Counted from the stretch's first letter, positions 1 to 5,176 are shown. The stretch is DNA of 5,176 bases from Phascolarctobacterium sp. (GCA_022718015.1 JAIHZV010000107.1:1-5176), one strand, 5' to 3'. Translations and numbers: made by a program. Notes: generated by a model from the sequence alone, not told the origin.

Positions 1-323
1 GCATAGAAGATGACATCCTCTTTTTCTGCTCTATTTTCTGTTTCTACACAAGCAGAGGTCAGCGGCGTGTACCAGATTGCCTCCTTGCCTGCTGCTACAA
101 ACTGCACATCAATATAATCATTGTGCTTTTCCGGACGGCGCTCAGCCTTCGGCTCTGTTGCATACGTATTGACGCGCGCGAAAACATTACGTCCGTCAAT
201 TTCATACTCGCCATTAGCGAGCTTGCTGAAATCAGTCTCAGCGACGTAAGTCAGTGCCTTTTGCAAACGCTCGTTGACATAAGGCAGAAGTTTTGCAATA
301 TCATTTTTATTTCCTTGTAACAT
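1..323 (-). CDS. YhcH/YjgK/YiaL family protein (DUF386), partial, C-terminus beyond window
   Basis: The reading frame starts at ATG 323-321, about 7 bases after a strong AGAGGAGGGA ribosome binding site (331-340), and stays open to the left edge, giving 107 residues of a family normally near 150. The family hallmark is seen around residues 65-74 as EKHNDYIDVQ, containing the conserved His67; the preceding block (GEYEIDGRNVFARVNTY, residues 38-54) and the later GKEAIWYTPL (79-88) also fit. Known members are cupin-like cytosolic proteins tied to sugar metabolism: E. coli YhcH is linked to sialic acid, EbgC to the evolved beta-galactosidase, and YjgK (TabA) to biofilm formation. The substrate here cannot be read from the sequence. 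The gene diverges from the small RNA at 380-474, and its 5' leader overlaps that RNA's promoter. Family is clear; exact role is not. Confidence 0.88.
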   Translation of the reverse strand, partial: MLQGNKNDIAKLLPYVNERLQKALTYVAETDFSKLANGEYEIDGRNVFARVNTYATEPKAERRPEKHNDYIDVQFVAAGKEAIWYTPLTSACVETENRAEKEDVIFY

Positions 324-344
324 AAGAAATTCCCTCCTCTATCG

Positions 345-373
345 TTGACGAAAGCACGATTGCTTGCTATAAT
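345..373 (+). promoter_or_regulatory. strong sigma-A promoter of the small RNA (candidate antitoxin)
   Basis: TTGACG at 345-350 and TATAAT at 368-373 are separated by exactly 17 bases, and TGC directly before the -10 makes it an extended -10 (TGnTATAAT). This is one of the two best promoters in the window. Transcription should start near 380. No open reading frame of any length follows, so it most likely drives an untranslated RNA. Strong constitutive expression is what a type I antitoxin needs. Confidence 0.8.
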
Positions 374-396
374 ATTAACAAAGGTTGGTCTGACGA
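369..396 (-). promoter_or_regulatory. possible promoter of the YhcH-family gene
   Basis: On the minus strand TCGTCA (396-391, 4 of 6 matches to the -35 consensus) lies 16 bases before TATTAT (374-369, 5 of 6 matches to the -10). This would start transcription near 362 and give a leader of about 40 bases. It overlaps the -10 of the small RNA promoter on the other strand, so the two would compete for polymerase. The match is modest and this is a guess. Confidence 0.3.
386..396 (+). repeat. left arm of 11-bp inverted repeat
   Basis: TGGTCTGACGA here is the exact reverse complement of 596-606, 199 bases away. It sits a few bases after the expected start of the small RNA. Because the arms are inverted and the two RNAs are transcribed towards each other, both RNAs carry the same sequence near their 5' ends. 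Confidence 0.85.
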
Positions 397-441
397 TTAG
401 GCCCGTCAGCTCTTCCCGATTAATTCTTTAAGTTGAGAAAA

Positions 442-474
442 GGCTGACTTGCTTTAGTCGGTCTTTTTCTTTTT
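442..474 (+). terminator. intrinsic terminator of the small RNA
   Basis: GGCTGACT (442-449) pairs with AGTCGGTC (456-463) through eight pairs, two of them G-U, around a 6-base loop, and is followed by TTTTTCTTTT. On the minus strand the two wobble pairs become mismatches and the following T run is only four bases, so it would be a weaker terminator for the toxin mRNA coming the other way. Confidence 0.8.
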
Positions 475-482
475 ATGTATTT

Positions 483-563
483 TTATTTTTTACATACCAA
501 GATAATGGTTGCTACTAAAAGTCCAAACGAAATCATTAAATTTAATGCTTCAAAGACGGTCAT
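483..563 (-). CDS. Hol_Tox-like type I toxin peptide, 26 aa
   Basis: A short ORF starting at ATG 563-561 and ending at TAA 485-483. The peptide begins MTVFEALNLMISFG and ends IILVCKK: a short acidic/polar head, one hydrophobic segment (about residues 7-23) and a two-lysine tail. This matches the small hydrophobic peptides annotated as putative holin-like toxins (compare the common pattern M-x-x-F-E-A-L-x-L-M-I-x-F-G), which insert in the cytoplasmic membrane and are held down by a small antisense RNA. The ribosome site GGGAGGT (577-571) is near ideal, seven bases before the start, and an extended -10 promoter lies at 612-620. A convergent small RNA gene (380-474) sits just past the stop codon. 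Family assignment is from remembered motifs; toxicity is inferred. Confidence 0.82.
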   Translation of the reverse strand: MTVFEALNLMISFGLLVATIILVCKK

Positions 564-571
564 AGCTTCCA

Positions 572-583
572 CCTCCCTTGAGG
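572..583 (-). promoter_or_regulatory. hairpin hiding the toxin ribosome binding site
   Basis: In the toxin mRNA CCUC (583-580) can pair with GAGG (575-572) across an AAGG loop, burying the Shine-Dalgarno core. Many type I toxin mRNAs hide their ribosome site in this way to delay translation until processing or refolding. The stem is only four pairs, so it needs support from conservation or probing. Confidence 0.4.
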
Positions 584-595
584 GGCAGCCAACGT

Positions 596-606
596 TCGTC
601 AGACCA
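596..606 (-). repeat. right arm of 11-bp inverted repeat
   Basis: TCGTCAGACCA on the plus strand, an exact inverted copy of 386-396. Read on the minus strand it covers the expected first bases (from about 605) of the toxin mRNA. Confidence 0.85.
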
Positions 607-611
607 TTATC

Positions 612-620
612 ATTATAACA
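612..620 (-). promoter_or_regulatory. extended -10 promoter of the toxin gene
   Basis: The minus strand reads TGTTATAAT from 620 to 612, a perfect TGnTATAAT element. The -35 region (640-635, TCGCTT with 17-base spacing) is poor, which an extended -10 can tolerate. Transcription would start near 605, giving a leader of about 42 bases before the toxin ATG. The site lies within the upstream region of the divergent ABC-F gene. Confidence 0.7.
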
Positions 621-647
621 GAACTAAACTAATAAAGCGAGGTTTTT

Positions 648-2204
648 ATGAGCTACTTAAACGTTACCAATGTATCGCATTCCTTTGGCGGTCGCCAGAT
701 TTTAGAAAATGTTTCCTTTAAGCTGCTCCGCGGCGAGCATGTCGGCCTGGTCGGCGCCAACGGCGAAGGCAAGTCCACCTTCTTAAATATTGTTACCGGT
801 CACGTCCTGCCTGACGAGGGCAAGGTTGAATGGCCCGGCAAGGTTTCCGTCGGCTATCTGGACCAGCAGAGCACGCTGGAAAAGGGCATGACCATCCGCG
901 AGGTGCTGCGCACAGCCTTCAAGGATATGTACGAAATGGAAGCGCAGATGCTAGAGCTGTACGAAAAGATGGGCGACGCTTCTCCCGAGGAGCTCGACAA
1001 GATGATGAACACCGTCGGTGAAATCCAGTCCGAGCTGGAGCACAGCGGCTTCTATTCCTTAGACAGCAAAATCGAAGAATTTGCCAACGGCCTCGGTCTT
1101 GGCAGCATCGGTCTGGACAAGGACGTCAGCGAGCTTTCCGGCGGCCAGCGCAGCAAGGTTCTGCTGACCAAGCTGCTGCTGCAGAACTCCAAAATTCTGC
1201 TGCTCGACGAGCCCACGAACTATCTCGACGTAGAGCATATCGAATGGCTCACAAAGTTCCTGCAAAATTACGAGCACGCCTTCATCCTTATTTCCCATGA
1301 CGTGCCCTTCCTCAATAAGGTTGTCAACGTTATCTATCATCTCGAGAACTGCGAGCTGACGCGCTACAGCGGCAACTATGACAAATTCCAGGAAATGTAT
1401 GCAATTTACCAATCTCAGAAGGCCGCAGCCTACGAGCGCCAGCAGCAGGAGGTTGCCAAGCTCGAGGACTTCATCGCCCGCAACAAGGCGCGTGTAGCGA
1501 CCACCAATATGGCGAAGAGCCGTCAGCGCAAGCTTGATAAAATGGAAATGATTGAGAAGCCGCGCGAAAAGCTCAAGCCGACCTTCAAATTCACCGAAGC
1601 GCGTACACCGAGCCGCTTCATCGTAGAAGCGAAGGACCTTGTGCTTGGCTATGACAGCCCGCTCACTCGTCCTGTAACCTTCAATCTGGAGCGCGGTCAG
1701 AAGATTGCCATCCGCGGCGTCAACGGCCTCGGCAAAACCACGCTGCTCAAAACCATCCTCGGCATCATCCCGCCTGTCAGCGGCAGCGTTGAGCTGGGCG
1801 AATTCCTGGAGCCTGGCTACTTTGAGCAGGAGGAGCGAGAAAAGAACGAAAACACAGCGCTCGACGATGTCTGGAACGAATATCCCGGTCTGACCAACTA
1901 TGAGGTTCGCGCTGCACTGGCAGGCTGCGGTCTGACAAACGAGCATATTACCAGCAAGGTGTTCGTGCTCAGCGGCGGCGAGGCTGCCAAGGTGCGTCTG
2001 TGCAAGCTCATGCTCAAGAACGTAAACTGGCTGGTGCTCGACGAACCGACCAACCATCTCGACGTAGATGCGAAGGAAGAGCTGCAGCGTGCGCTGAAGG
2101 AGTTCAAGGGCTCTGTACTGCTCGTATCCCATGAGCCGGAATTCTACGAGGGCTGGGTTGATAAGGTCTGGAATATTGAGGACTGGACCACGAAGATTAT
2201 TTAA
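648..2204 (+). CDS. ABC-F family ATPase, YfmM-like
   Basis: A soluble tandem ATPase of 518 residues with no membrane segments. The first nucleotide domain has Walker A GANGEGKST (36-44), signature LSGGQ (163-167), Walker B with Asp187-Glu188 in LLLDEPTN, and the switch His217. The second has GVNGLGKTT (357-365), LSGGE (441-445), Asp465-Glu466 and His495. Both catalytic glutamates are present, so both sites should hydrolyse ATP. Between the domains, about residues 235-310, a charged helical linker (QSQKAAAYERQQQEVAKLEDF onward, split here by position) corresponds to the P-site tRNA interaction motif that ABC-F proteins place in the ribosomal E site. Length and order resemble Bacillus YfmM more than the longer Uup/YfmR type. 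Family members act on translation, either as stalled-ribosome factors or as antibiotic resistance proteins; which applies here cannot be told. ATG 648 follows GCGAGG at five bases. I see no consensus promoter close upstream. Confidence 0.93.
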   Translation: MSYLNVTNVSHSFGGRQILENVSFKLLRGEHVGLVGANGEGKSTFLNIVTGHVLPDEGKVEWPGKVSVGYLDQQSTLEKGMTIREVLRTAFKDMYEMEAQMLELYEKMGDASPEELDKMMNTVGEIQSELEHSGFYSLDSKIEEFANGLGLGSIGLDKDVSELSGGQRSKVLLTKLLLQNSKILLLDEPTNYLDVEHIEWLTKFLQNYEHAFILISHDVPFLNKVVNVIYHLENCELTRYSGNYDKFQEMYAIYQSQKAAAYERQQQEVAKLEDFIARNKARVATTNMAKSRQRKLDKMEMIEKPREKLKPTFKFTEARTPSRFIVEAKDLVLGYDSPLTRPVTFNLERGQKIAIRGVNGLGKTTLLKTILGIIPPVSGSVELGEFLEPGYFEQEEREKNENTALDDVWNEYPGLTNYEVRAALAGCGLTNEHITSKVFVLSGGEAAKVRLCKLMLKNVNWLVLDEPTNHLDVDAKEELQRALKEFKGSVLLVSHEPEFYEGWVDKVWNIEDWTTKII

Positions 2205-2223
2205 GAAAATATTTTAAACATCA

Positions 2224-2266
2224 AAAAGCGGTATGTATGACAATTGCTGTTATACATACCGCTTTT
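2224..2266. terminator. bidirectional intrinsic terminator between ABC-F and uracil-DNA glycosylase genes
   Basis: A perfect 15-bp stem (2224-2238 with 2252-2266, core GCGGTATGTAT) has a 13-base loop that can itself form about four more pairs. A T run follows on each strand: TTTTCCTTT on the plus strand and TTTTT on the minus strand. It lies 19 bases after the ABC-F stop codon and four bases from the stop codon of the convergent gene, so it can end both units. Confidence 0.93.
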
Positions 2267-2269
2267 CCT

Positions 2270-2917
2270 TTACAAATAATCATGCACACGCTTCTTGAAA
2301 AGCTTGAACAGGTCCGGCTTCTCCTCGGACATAAAAACATAATCCGGTGCCAACAGCGCAGCACGCTCGCGTGCTGCCTCCAGGTCATGGAACACATCCC
2401 ATTTCGCAGCCACCTGCTCCCTGCCATACAGGCGTAAAAGATACGCCGGATGGTACGTCGCAATGCAGTCGATGCCCTGCTCCGTCTTGAACCACATGCC
2501 GCGGTCACGCGTAATCCGCATATCGCTGCTGCCAAGATAATGCAAGGCGACGCTGCCCAGCGCCACGACCACCTTCGGCTTAATAATCGCCAGCTCCCTG
2601 CTCAGCCAAAGCTTGCCGCAGAAGCTGGCCTCGGCAGCATCAGGCGTGCGGTTATTTTTCGGACGACACTTGATAATATTCGTCGTCAGCACCCTGTCAC
2701 GCGTCATCTTCGTTGCCCACAGTGCCTTGTCTAAAAGCTGTCCCGACGGCCCGATGAGCGGACAGCCGTAATCATCCTCGACACCGCCAGGTCCCTCGCC
2801 TACAAAAACAATCGGACTCTGCGGATTGCCATACCAGCCCACTGGTCCGATGGCGTCCTTGCGCAAAGGGCAGGCCGAACACCCTGCCAGCTCCTGCTCT
2901 AAATCCTGTAATTCCAT
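2270..2917 (-). CDS. family 4 uracil-DNA glycosylase (iron-sulfur type)
   Basis: A cytosolic base excision repair enzyme that removes uracil, for example from deaminated cytosine, from DNA. With the start chosen here it has 215 residues, normal for the family. Four cysteines are spaced as 4Fe-4S ligands: Cys13 and Cys16 (CSAC), Cys84 (NIIKCRP) and Cys100, the last two separated by 15 residues. The uracil pocket motif GEGPGGVEDDYGCPLIGPSG spans residues 40-59, with Glu47-Asp48 in the usual place; the second active-site motif is HPAYLLR with His156. I start at ATG 2917-2915 because GGAGGGG (2930-2924) stands six bases before it; the in-frame TTG at 2932 overlaps that ribosome site and is unlikely to be used. 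It follows the lipase gene by 20 bases and is probably co-transcribed with it. Confidence 0.93.
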   Translation of the reverse strand: MELQDLEQELAGCSACPLRKDAIGPVGWYGNPQSPIVFVGEGPGGVEDDYGCPLIGPSGQLLDKALWATKMTRDRVLTTNIIKCRPKNNRTPDAAEASFCGKLWLSRELAIIKPKVVVALGSVALHYLGSSDMRITRDRGMWFKTEQGIDCIATYHPAYLLRLYGREQVAAKWDVFHDLEAARERAALLAPDYVFMSEEKPDLFKLFKKRVHDYL

Positions 2918-2937
2918 AGCTATCCCCTCCAATAAAC

Positions 2938-4296
2938 TTAATGATTAACAAACGGCAGGTGTCTGCTCACATCCTCCTTAGCCTGCCAAAAGTTCTCGCC
3001 GGCCGCCTGAATATTACCCACGGCAGGCGCAACCTTGCGGCCATAGGTGCCCATCGTCAGCATATTGCCCTGCATATCAAAAAGTGCCTGCTCCAGCGTC
3101 AGATACCAGAAATGCTCACGCTGCGGACGGTTGCCGTCGATGCCGCAGACCAGCATATAATCCGCGTCCTCGCGCTTGCTCAGCTCCAGCAGATTCTGCC
3201 TGGTATACGCATCCTTAGGCAGATGCTTTTCCATAATCATATAGCTGGGCAGCAGGCGGCGGTATTCATCAGTGATAAAGCGCTTGATATCCGTAACATA
3301 GGCCAGCTTATCCAGCTCCTCCGAGCTTTGCAGCCACAGCGCCACCACCGGCTTGCCCGCAGTGCGCTTCACGTCCGGCACCGGCGCCAGACGATCCATG
3401 CTTATCTGTCTGTCACGTTCACGATAATACGCGCTGACGCTGTAATCAAAATACATCGCCATATCATGCTGCACGTTGCTCACCCGCGTCGGCAGCTCAT
3501 ATTTTTCCTGCTCGCCGAACTGCTTATAGCCGCCAAAGAAGGTCTGCAGGCCGCCCGGCACGGGGTCATTCGTATTCGTAATACGCACAAGGTTGATGCT
3601 CGTGCCATACGTATCAGCAAAGGCCTGGTTGCCAATAGCAGGCGCACCGAAGCTTACGACAGTGAACTTATCCTTCGGAAAACCAAGGCTCACTAAGCGC
3701 TCGCCCAAGAGCGTCGCCACCGCTCCTCCCAGACTGTGGCCTGTAAGAATCAGGTAAGCGTCAGGATTGCTAAGCGTATCACGAAAAACGCCCTGCCACT
3801 GGCCTTTCTCATCAATTACTGCTGTACGCAGCACTGTCTGCACATAGCTATTGAAGCCGAAATGTACCGCGGGCTGCTCCTTATCCAAGGGCTGCGCTGC
3901 AATACGCTCCATCTCCGCCAGCGTTGCGCCACCATAGTTGACGCGCTCCGTTCTCAGGTTCAGCATCCAATCCTTTTTGCTAGCGCTGCCGCGGAAGGTC
4001 ACCAGATAAAACTGCTTCTTCTGCTCCGGAAAATAATTTTTCGCCACGGCAAAATTAGTCTCCACCTTGCCCTGTGTCACCTGCTGCGACGTAATCTCCC
4101 AGCCGAAGCTGCGAAGATAATCAAACTCGTGCCCTTCCTCCGGCAGATACACGCCCAAGCACGAAGCCGCCGCTACCAGATTCACATAGCGCTGCTTATA
4201 CGCAGTCCCCACAGGCTGCGGTGTAGCCGCCCACGCCGTCAGGCTCGCACAGCAGAAGCAGGCCAGCAGCAGAAAATTAACCAAACGCCTAAGCAT
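2938..4296 (-). CDS. secreted class 3 lipase with extra C-terminal domain
   Basis: A 452-residue exported alpha/beta hydrolase. Residues 1-23 form a signal peptide: RR, then LVNFLLLACFCCASL, with a likely signal peptidase I cut at AWA-AT; cysteines 13, 15 and 16 are not in a good lipobox. The lipase 3 domain (about 30-290) shows the oxyanion strand FRGSAS (101-106), the nucleophile elbow GHSLGGA with Ser188, Asp244 in TNDPVPG and His277 in VQHDM, a full catalytic triad. It should cleave acylglycerols or other acyl esters in the periplasm or outside; the substrate is unknown. Residues about 315-450 lie beyond the lipase fold and resemble a TolB-N/LpoB-like domain (see findings). ATG 4296 is preferred: AGGAGGT (4310-4304) is seven bases upstream, while the in-frame GTG at 4305 overlaps that site. 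First gene of an operon with the glycosylase. Confidence 0.9.
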   Translation of the reverse strand: MLRRLVNFLLLACFCCASLTAWAATPQPVGTAYKQRYVNLVAAASCLGVYLPEEGHEFDYLRSFGWEITSQQVTQGKVETNFAVAKNYFPEQKKQFYLVTFRGSASKKDWMLNLRTERVNYGGATLAEMERIAAQPLDKEQPAVHFGFNSYVQTVLRTAVIDEKGQWQGVFRDTLSNPDAYLILTGHSLGGAVATLLGERLVSLGFPKDKFTVVSFGAPAIGNQAFADTYGTSINLVRITNTNDPVPGGLQTFFGGYKQFGEQEKYELPTRVSNVQHDMAMYFDYSVSAYYRERDRQISMDRLAPVPDVKRTAGKPVVALWLQSSEELDKLAYVTDIKRFITDEYRRLLPSYMIMEKHLPKDAYTRQNLLELSKREDADYMLVCGIDGNRPQREHFWYLTLEQALFDMQGNMLTMGTYGRKVAPAVGNIQAAGENFWQAKEDVSRHLPFVNH

Positions 4297-4338
4297 CGGA
4301 AGCACCTCCTTATATATTCAACAAAATAAAATTTCTCG

Positions 4339-4356
4339 CTACTATATCTACTATAT
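4339..4356. repeat. two tandem copies of CTACTATAT at the lipase transcription start
   Basis: CTACTATAT occurs at 4339-4347 and again at 4348-4356 without a gap. The pair lies right after the lipase -10 box (ends 4357) and covers the expected start near 4350. It might be an operator or simply an AT-rich duplication. Confidence 0.6.
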
Positions 4357-4385
4357 ATTATAAAGAGAAATCATCTGCTATGCAA
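4357..4385 (-). promoter_or_regulatory. promoter of the lipase - uracil-DNA glycosylase operon
   Basis: The minus strand has TATAAT (4362-4357) with TTGCAT (4385-4380) 17 bases upstream. The -10 is perfect, and the -35 keeps only TTG of the consensus. Transcription would start near 4350 and leave a leader of about 54 bases before the lipase ATG. It begins only seven bases past the T run of the aguB terminator. Confidence 0.7.
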
Positions 4386-4391
4386 GCACGC

Positions 4392-4434
4392 AAAAACACC
4401 TTCCGCACTACGAATTTCATAGTACAGAAGGTGT
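4392..4434 (-). terminator. intrinsic terminator after aguB
   Basis: On the minus strand ACACCTTC (4434-4427) pairs with GAAGGTGT (4403-4396), an inner ACTA/TAGT stem strengthens it, and TTTTT follows at 4396-4392. It starts 20 bases after the aguB stop codon. The plus strand has no good T run, so it works one way. It separates aguB from the lipase operon. Confidence 0.85.
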
Positions 4435-4453
4435 ATAGTTTTAGCTTAATCCA

Positions 4454-5176
4454 TTATTTACCGGCAATCTTGCCATAGCATTCAGGTCTGCGGTCACGGA
4501 AAAGTCCCCAGCTCAATCTGTCCTCAGCAAGCGCTGCCAGATCATATTCAGCATAAAGAATCTCCTCCTGGTCGCGCGATGCGTCCTGAATCAGCGCACC
4601 CGTGCCATCGGTCATGAACGACGAGCCGTAGAACAAAAGCGAGGACTGTTGCCCTGCATTACCCTCGCAAGGCTTCACAGCTTCCAGGCCAATGCGGTTC
4701 GCTGCCACAACAGGCATCAGGTTCGCCGCGCTGTGGCCCTGCATAACTCTGCGCCAATGCGGCATGCTGTCGCAGTCTAAAATAGGCTCCGAGCCGATTG
4801 CCGTCGGATAGAACAGCAGCTCTGCTCCGTTCAGAGCCAGACAGCGTGCTGTCTCAGGGAACCACTGATCCCAGCAAATGCCGATGCCAATACGGCCATA
4901 CTTCGTATTAAACACAGTAAAGCCGCTGTTGCCAGGCTTAAAGTAGAACTTCTCCTGATAAAAATGGTCATCGGGAATATGCGTCTTGCGATATACGCCT
5001 AAAATCTCGCCATCTGCATCAACGCAGGCGATAGAATTATATAATTCATTTACATCACGCTCAAAAAAGCTGATCGGCAGCACCACACCCAGCTCCTTCG
5101 CCAAGCGTCTGCCCATAGCCACAGCTGGATTTTCCTCCGTCGGCAGCGCAAATTTATAAAAATCATAGCGGCGCTG
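4454..5176 (-). CDS. aguB: N-carbamoylputrescine amidase, partial, N-terminus beyond window
   Basis: The cytosolic carbon-nitrogen hydrolase of the agmatine route to putrescine: N-carbamoylputrescine is split to putrescine, CO2 and ammonia after agmatine deiminase (AguA). The frame stays open and matches the family up to the right edge, giving 240 visible residues; the family has about 290, so roughly the first 50, with the first catalytic Glu, are missing. Visible are the catalytic Lys64 in YRKTHIPDD, the nucleophile Cys101 in GICWDQWFPE, and the AguB-type blocks ALNGAELLFYPTAIGSEP, DSMPHWRRVMQGHSAAN and the C-terminal DRLSWGLFRDRRPECY. An internal GTG at 5122 is not the start, since conserved sequence (RYDFYKFALPTEENPA) precedes it. 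The gene ends in its own terminator. An aguA gene would be expected nearby, outside the window. Confidence 0.93.
   Translation of the reverse strand, partial: QRRYDFYKFALPTEENPAVAMGRRLAKELGVVLPISFFERDVNELYNSIACVDADGEILGVYRKTHIPDDHFYQEKFYFKPGNSGFTVFNTKYGRIGIGICWDQWFPETARCLALNGAELLFYPTAIGSEPILDCDSMPHWRRVMQGHSAANLMPVVAANRIGLEAVKPCEGNAGQQSSLLFYGSSFMTDGTGALIQDASRDQEEILYAEYDLAALAEDRLSWGLFRDRRPECYGKIAGK

Larger units (their letters stand above)
380..474 (+). ncRNA. small RNA of about 90 nt, candidate type I antitoxin RNA
   Basis: The RNA is bounded by a near-consensus promoter (345-373) and an intrinsic terminator (442-474), with no plausible start codon and ribosome site inside. It can form a first hairpin, CUGACG (390-395) with CGUCAG (404-409), with an 8-base loop, and then the terminator stem. 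It converges on the toxin gene at 483-563, so its sequence is complementary to the toxin mRNA's 3' untranslated region, as in TxpA/RatA and Fst par loci. Read as an antitoxin this follows from layout, not from a recognised RNA family. An alternative is a leader attenuator of the ABC-F gene at 648: GUCAGC (405-410) can pair with GCUGAC (443-448), which would break both hairpins. Confidence 0.65.

Noticed and set aside
123..320. A 65-codon plus-strand frame at the left edge
   Set aside because: It is antisense to the YhcH-family gene, whose conserved motif and ribosome site are clear.
380..474. A known metabolite riboswitch before the ABC-F gene
   Set aside because: The segment is short and I recognise none of the conserved cores of common riboswitches or a T-box sequence; the terminator lies about 170 bases before the gene.
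386..606. The 11-bp inverted repeat as ends of an insertion element or small transposon
   Set aside because: There is no transposase, no target duplication was seen beside the arms, and the arms coincide with the 5' ends of two transcripts, which explains them better.
1059..2132. A 357-codon open frame on the minus strand opposite the ABC-F gene
   Set aside because: It lies wholly inside a gene with every ABC-F motif, has no ribosome site, and its translation is a low-complexity Leu/Ala/Val-rich product typical of the antisense of GC-rich codons.
2918..2932. TTG start five codons upstream for the uracil-DNA glycosylase
   Set aside because: The TTG overlaps the GGAGGGG ribosome site that properly serves the ATG at 2917, and no other ribosome site precedes it.
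4297..4305. GTG start three codons upstream for the lipase
   Set aside because: It is part of the AGGAGGTG ribosome site, which is well placed for the ATG at 4296.
2941..4329. Two long plus-strand open frames (2941-3696 and 3736-4329) opposite the lipase gene
   Set aside because: They are antisense to a lipase with signal peptide and full catalytic triad; their products are rich in Arg, His, Ile and Leu with no recognisable domain and no ribosome site.
5120..5122. GTG 5122 as the aguB start
   Set aside because: The upstream frame is open to the edge and encodes sequence typical of AguB; starting here would remove one catalytic residue region of the family.

Overview
The window reads as chromosome of a Bacillota bacterium with about 50% GC, perhaps a diderm Negativicutes relative. 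The clues are strong GGAGG-type Shine-Dalgarno sites, a YfmM-like ABC-F protein, a Hol_Tox-like type I toxin peptide, a secreted lipase carrying a C-terminal domain that resembles periplasmic lipoprotein folds, and a plant/bacterial-type N-carbamoylputrescine amidase. Genus cannot be settled by reading alone.

Layout. Positions 1-323 (minus) hold the N-terminal two thirds of a YhcH/YjgK/YiaL-family protein, cut by the window edge. Positions 324-647 look empty of long ORFs but are the most interesting part. They hold a 26-codon membrane peptide gene on the minus strand with an excellent ribosome binding site and an extended -10 promoter. Facing it on the plus strand is a small RNA of about 90 nt with a near-consensus promoter and an intrinsic terminator. 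This is the layout of a type I toxin-antitoxin locus (Fst/TxpA/Hol_Tox style). An 11-bp inverted repeat lies close to the 5' end of both transcripts. Positions 648-2204 (plus) encode an intact ABC-F ATPase, followed by a strong bidirectional terminator at 2224-2266.

The right half is read from the minus strand. A promoter at 4357-4385 drives a secreted class 3 lipase (2938-4296). Twenty bases further on comes a family 4 uracil-DNA glycosylase (2270-2917), probably in the same operon, which ends at the shared terminator. Upstream, a separate transcription unit ends with aguB (4454 to the right edge, N-terminus missing), whose own terminator lies at 4392-4434.

How the parts relate. The ABC-F protein acts on ribosomes, the glycosylase in DNA repair, AguB in putrescine synthesis and the lipase outside the cytoplasm, so no single pathway joins them. 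The real regulatory unit is 345-650. There the small RNA may silence the toxin and, if its terminator is bypassed, its transcript would run antisense through the toxin gene into the ABC-F gene, for which I see no other good promoter.
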